Source of the DNA: DATFKA01 sp042095835
GTDB lineage: Bacteria > Bacteroidota > Bacteroidia > Chitinophagales > Saprospiraceae
Length of the DNA: 26,185 bases
Direction: 5' to 3'
Assembly (NCBI GenBank): GCA_042095835.1
Contig: JBELML010000087.1
Coordinates: forward strand, 1-26,185
A program made the translations under genes and the position numbers. How positions within the stretch are numbered: the stretch's first letter is position 1; each line of letters begins with the position of its first letter. Below, in pieces: positions 23,183 through 26,185 of this stretch. Below the pieces are notes generated by a model. That model was not told the origin of the DNA and did no database searches. It saw only the letters and a program-made list of their open reading frames with translations.

Positions 23183-25102
23183 CTAAGTAATATCATCACC
23201 ACTCGTGCCAGTCCCTTTCCGATACTCGTCATTAAAGTATTTCTTTAAGAAAGCTTCGGAGTTGTCCCAAAGGATGCGCTGGATGATGTCTTTTGGTTCA
23301 TGCCCAAAAAGGAAGTCTTCGTATTTCTTGAATTTATCGCCTTGCTTGGTACGCATATCGTCCCAAAAGTTGATCAGCGTATCTTTCAAGTCATGCAGGT
23401 TTTCAGAGTAGTAGAAGATATCTTGTGGATTGATGACGCCCTCATAGTCACTACCAATACAGAGGTGGAACCAAGCTTTGGCACCGGTCACATCAGGATT
23501 GCTGGAGGCATTACAAACCTTGAGGATATGAAAGAATTGATTAAAAAGAATAGATAATTCTGCATTTCTGAGAATACCTTTTAAGCGATCGACCTCTTCC
23601 TTATGCTTCGCAATTTTCTTTTCTAGCTTGGCCACTTTATCGGCGTCGGGAGCCTCATTGTTGCGTTCGGCTTCTACCTTTAATTCTTCCAGCTTTTTGC
23701 GATCATTGATCCATTTGACCATCTCACCTTTCAAGCAATCTTTGTTGTAGTGGAAGCGATTGTGGGGGCGCTCGTTTTCTTTTTTAATACGTGCCTTTTC
23801 GGCAGGCGTATTGCCCAATACCGTAGGATCGGCAGGTAGTAGCATGGCGTGAGCTGCGGTATCTTCGGGTAGCTTTTTGCCCACCAAACGTTTCTCATCT
23901 AGCATGATTCCCATGAGGCCATTGGTCTCTACAATATCTATGATTTCTTCGTCAAACATATTGATCGAAGCGGTGTTAAACTCACTTCTACGAGCAAAAC
24001 GAGGCCGCAATTCATCTCGATTATTCATTCTTTTTTCTGGCTCGAATAGGCTGATGCCATTCACTGCAGTATGGGTCTGAATAAATGGGATTTGATCATG
24101 AGGATTATTGCTATTGTGAGCTTTGATGATCTCTCTCAACTCAATCCTAGCCCGTCTACTCATGTGTTTGGTGTCGATGAGTACACGGCCGTGGCCAATG
24201 GATTTGTCGAGCAGTAAGTCGACAATTTTCCGGCCGTTTTCTTTTAAACCTATTTTATAAAAATGAATATCTTTTCGGCTACCTTCTTTTTTAGTGCGGC
24301 CTCCCTGTTTGAGAAGCATTTTAGGGGCACCGATAAAACTTTCGGCTTGACCACAGAGGAAATTGTATTGATGATGAGCCAAAGAAAGAATAAACAGAGG
24401 CACCTTCTTTTTAAAATCGGTGATATTCTCGGTTAGCGTCTGTAGTACTTCCGAACGATCACCTTCTTTATCAGCTTTGAGTAGTCGTTTAAAATTGCTG
24501 GCGTGGTTAAAAAAGGCGTTACTACCTTCTATCGAAACGATGAGTGCAATTTTCCCCTCATTCACAATACGTACGCTTTCGTCATAGTCTTTAGCAAATT
24601 CGAAACCCAAGATGCCCTGATTAGGATCGGCTTGGTTTTGCTTGCTGACCAAATATTGATAGGCGCCCATGAGCTCATTATAATAATGGTAGTCCCCTTT
24701 CCTCAGGTTTTGCAGCTGCTCTACTTCATAGCCTGTGAGCGTGGCAATTATCCGCAAAGTCACAGGCCCCAAATTAGCTAGTTCGATGGCTTTATTCAGC
24801 TTGGTGTTTTGTAGTAAAAAACCTAGTACTTTGGCCCCTGTTTTATACCTCGTGAAGACCTGCTCTAATGGATAGAGGGAGATCACCATCTTGCGGATTT
24901 TACTTTTGGAAAGCGAAGCCATGTGTAGCTGGGAGGTGGTATTGATGTCTTTGGCGAGTACGCCTACTAGTGAGGAAATATTCTCTTTAGGGCGAAAACG
25001 CTCGCGATTGATTTCATCATCGGGGGCCGTCGAATTCTTGGAGTAAATGGTAGTAGAATTGAACGGTTTAAGGCTTAGGTGTGCGTGAAAATCGAAGATC
25101 AT
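23183..25102 (-). CDS. Enlarged peptidase M19 (membrane dipeptidase)-like protein
   Basis: This 639-residue protein shows the metal-site pattern of renal/membrane dipeptidases (M19): DFHAH near the start (H6, H8), IVSIEGSNAF with bridging E192, SLAHHQYNFLCG (240-251), VLIDTKHMS (H313), IQTHTAVNG (H344) and CIGSDYEGV (D552). M19 enzymes are usually 320-420 residues. Here extra sequence lies in two places: residues about 30-160, and a charged insert of about 430-515 that includes a likely coiled coil (LEKKIAKHKEEVDRLKGIL). The usual HxD at the first metal site is HxH. There is no signal peptide, so it is probably cytoplasmic. It may cleave dipeptides or a related amide. No partner gene is evident in the context. 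Confidence 0.75.
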   Translation of the reverse strand: MIFDFHAHLSLKPFNSTTIYSKNSTAPDDEINRERFRPKENISSLVGVLAKDINTTSQLHMASLSKSKIRKMVISLYPLEQVFTRYKTGAKVLGFLLQNTKLNKAIELANLGPVTLRIIATLTGYEVEQLQNLRKGDYHYYNELMGAYQYLVSKQNQADPNQGILGFEFAKDYDESVRIVNEGKIALIVSIEGSNAFFNHASNFKRLLKADKEGDRSEVLQTLTENITDFKKKVPLFILSLAHHQYNFLCGQAESFIGAPKMLLKQGGRTKKEGSRKDIHFYKIGLKENGRKIVDLLLDKSIGHGRVLIDTKHMSRRARIELREIIKAHNSNNPHDQIPFIQTHTAVNGISLFEPEKRMNNRDELRPRFARRSEFNTASINMFDEEIIDIVETNGLMGIMLDEKRLVGKKLPEDTAAHAMLLPADPTVLGNTPAEKARIKKENERPHNRFHYNKDCLKGEMVKWINDRKKLEELKVEAERNNEAPDADKVAKLEKKIAKHKEEVDRLKGILRNAELSILFNQFFHILKVCNASSNPDVTGAKAWFHLCIGSDYEGVINPQDIFYYSENLHDLKDTLINFWDDMRTKQGDKFKKYEDFLFGHEPKDIIQRILWDNSEAFLKKYFNDEYRKGTGTSGDDIT

Positions 25103-25415
25103 GATAACTACTTTCTGTGAAATTAATGTTTTAATAATGGGTTGACAATTCTATTGGCCTCATCATGGGTGAACTAATTGAAATACTAACTTTAGTTAAC
25201 TCAGATGGCGGCCATTAGAGGTTTCAATTTAGTTTTTTATTACTTTAAAGTCAATTATTTTTGAATTTATTTTCTAATATATTGCGTATCAGATGATTTG
25301 CCTTGCTTTGCGTTTGGTTTTGGCAGCCGCTATGCGAGCTTCAATTCAATCATTGGGGAAAATGTATATATTATTTTCCCTTTTCCAGCAACAATTTTAG
25401 GGGTAACTTAGGATA
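25103..25415. other. Gene-free AT-rich spacer
   Basis: No gene is supported here. It holds the leader of the M19-like gene and a small TAACT-TT-AGTTA palindrome (25186-25197). A -7 element of the TAnnTTTG form was not found on the minus strand. The rest shows no structure I can defend. Confidence 0.5.
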
Positions 25416-25576
25416 AGTAACGATCAAAAAATAACTTATTGATTTATGGCGGAATCTTTTGTCCCAATACTGCGTTAAAAAGCCTCGCTAATGCCCTGCA
25501 TTAGCTACGTTTTTTGCCTTGTCTTGAAATAAAATCTTCTCGGCCAAAATGCAATACTTATTCTTTGTCCGTTACT
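25416..25576. repeat. Foldback repeat element R3
   Basis: The outer arms, AGTAACG at 25416-25422 and CGTTACT at 25570-25576, extend imperfectly inward for about 40 bases on each side. The centre is an 8-bp hairpin, GCTAATGC-CCT-GCATTAGC (25487-25505). The inner layout (AATCTTTTG, CTGCG, CTCGC, central hairpin, then CTTG and AAAATCTT) parallels that of R2, suggesting one family. The right end shares 16 identical bases (TCTTTGTCCGTTACTA, 25562-25577) with 6829-6844 next to R1. Confidence 0.6.
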
Positions 25577-25627
25577 AAATATACGAAGAGGACTAAACAA
25601 AGTTGATAGTATATTAAATATCAAAAA

Positions 25628-25876
25628 ATGGCAGAAACAGATTTAAAAAAGCTCACAAAAGAAGAGCTAGAAAAGAAAGTAGATAGTTTACGTATTTTTT
25701 CAGGGGTATTCATTTTCCTAATTGTGGCCTTATCTTTTTTCAAAGTGAGGGATATTGTGCAGGGCGCAGAAATTGACTGGGCTACCATCACCATCATTAT
25801 CTGTACCATTGGTGGGTTTTTATTTGTTTACCAAGAATTGAGAGCGGTAAAAACAGAATTAAGTCAGAGGAAATAA
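25628..25876 (+). CDS. Small two-helix membrane protein
   Basis: This 82-residue protein has a charged N-terminus (KKLTKEELEKKVDSL, about 7-21), two membrane helices (about 23-39 and 51-68) and a basic tail. I do not recognise it. The ATG at 25628 follows an A-rich leader (ATCAAAA). It sits alone between two repeat elements with no close neighbour that would hint at function. Confidence 0.65.
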   Translation: MAETDLKKLTKEELEKKVDSLRIFSGVFIFLIVALSFFKVRDIVQGAEIDWATITIIICTIGGFLFVYQELRAVKTELSQRK

Positions 25877-25908
25877 TCGGCAAAAACGCTGTAAGAATTC
25901 TTACCCAA

Positions 25909-26025
25909 ATGCATGATTGGAGACTGGATACTGAAAGGAATGAAGCCGTTCGCGAAAAGGGCCTTATGACCATAGTTGCATTATTTATCCTATTTGTTAT
26001 CCACACCTGGTTTTCTGGCAGGTAG
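25909..26025 (+). CDS. Possible 38-residue membrane peptide
   Basis: An ATG at 25909 opens a 38-codon frame ending in TAG at 26023. It has a charged first half (DTERNEAVREKG) and one hydrophobic segment (LMTIVALFILFVIHTW, about 19-34). It follows the 82-residue membrane protein by 32 bases in a different frame, which suits a small two-gene unit. The frame is open upstream to 25777 but lacks a start codon there. It could also be chance. Confidence 0.35.
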   Translation: MHDWRLDTERNEAVREKGLMTIVALFILFVIHTWFSGR

Positions 26026-26078
26026 CGTTTATAGGAAACTGTTTAAATGCCCCTTTATCTAAAGAAATCACTGCGGTT

Positions 26079-26185
26079 TAGGGCAAACGCATTAAAATAA
26101 AAACTGAAAAAGAAATGCTAATTACTCAAGATTAAGTGCAAAAAAGGTCATAAGTGAAGTGCGGGATGCCGCCTAGGCATTGTCT
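26079..26185 (-). repeat. Second copy of the R1 repeat arm, inverted, cut by the window end
   Basis: 26079-26179 read on the minus strand matches 6995-7095 at 90 of 101 positions with no gaps. Shared blocks include TGCCTAGGCGGC, ACCTTTTTT and AATGCGTTTGCCCTA. The GTCCGTTACTAG found beside the first copy is absent here, so that sequence is not part of the repeat itself. The element probably continues past the window. No coding frame is seen in 26026-26185. Confidence 0.8.

Noticed and set aside
25861..26025. Frameshifted C-terminal extension of the 82-residue protein
   Set aside because: The open frame overlaps the end of that gene, but the 82-residue protein is complete and symmetric on its own. 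A separate small frame is simpler.

Overview
The window reads as a chromosomal segment of a Bacteroidota bacterium, most likely of the Saprospiria/Lewinella type. That placement is inference from gene content: a GLPGLI protein paired with an outer-membrane barrel, CarboxypepD_reg-type TonB receptors, a PadR regulator with a permease-prefix FtsX transporter, a DUF4856/imelysin lipoprotein pair, a DUF5009 membrane acyltransferase, and -7 elements of the form TAnnTTTG. No rRNA, tRNA, transposase, phage gene or CRISPR array was seen.

Layout. 60-2750 (+): an aldehyde dehydrogenase and an iron-dependent alcohol dehydrogenase, probably one operon. 2754-6188 (-): an MDR oxidoreductase downstream of a large cyclase/TolB-N/TPR/AraC fusion regulator. 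6251-6673 (-): a small four-helix membrane protein. 6834-7107: a repeat element. 7109-8179 (-): an AI-2E family membrane protein. 8345-11760 (-): a GLPGLI protein and an outer-membrane barrel, five bases apart. 12082-18337 (+): a four-gene iron-uptake-type operon (DUF4856 lipoprotein, imelysin lipoprotein, vitamin K-dependent gamma-carboxylase homologue, FecA-like TonB receptor). 18417-21369 (-): PadR and an FtsX-type permease, overlapping. 21802-22905 (-): DUF5009 acyltransferase. 23183-25102 (-): an enlarged M19 dipeptidase-like protein. 25628-26025 (+): one or two small membrane proteins.

The most interesting unit is the 12-18 kb operon. Its third gene is a full-length gamma-carboxylase homologue that keeps the positions equivalent to human GGCX His160 and Lys218 and the lumenal C-terminal domain. 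It sits between two lipoproteins of the imelysin/DUF4856 type and a ferric-chelate receptor. A palindrome-rich control region precedes the operon, a foldback element separates genes 1 and 2, and a long hairpin overlapping a stop codon separates genes 3 and 4.

The intergenic DNA carries several foldback repeats. One 101-nt segment (6995-7095) recurs in inverted orientation at the end of the window (26079-26179) with 90/101 identity, ungapped. The copy at 6.9 kb is bracketed by a 12-bp direct repeat. Two other foldbacks (13165-13339 and 25416-25576) share a common architecture. These look like non-autonomous mobile or REP-type elements. No responsible transposase is visible here.
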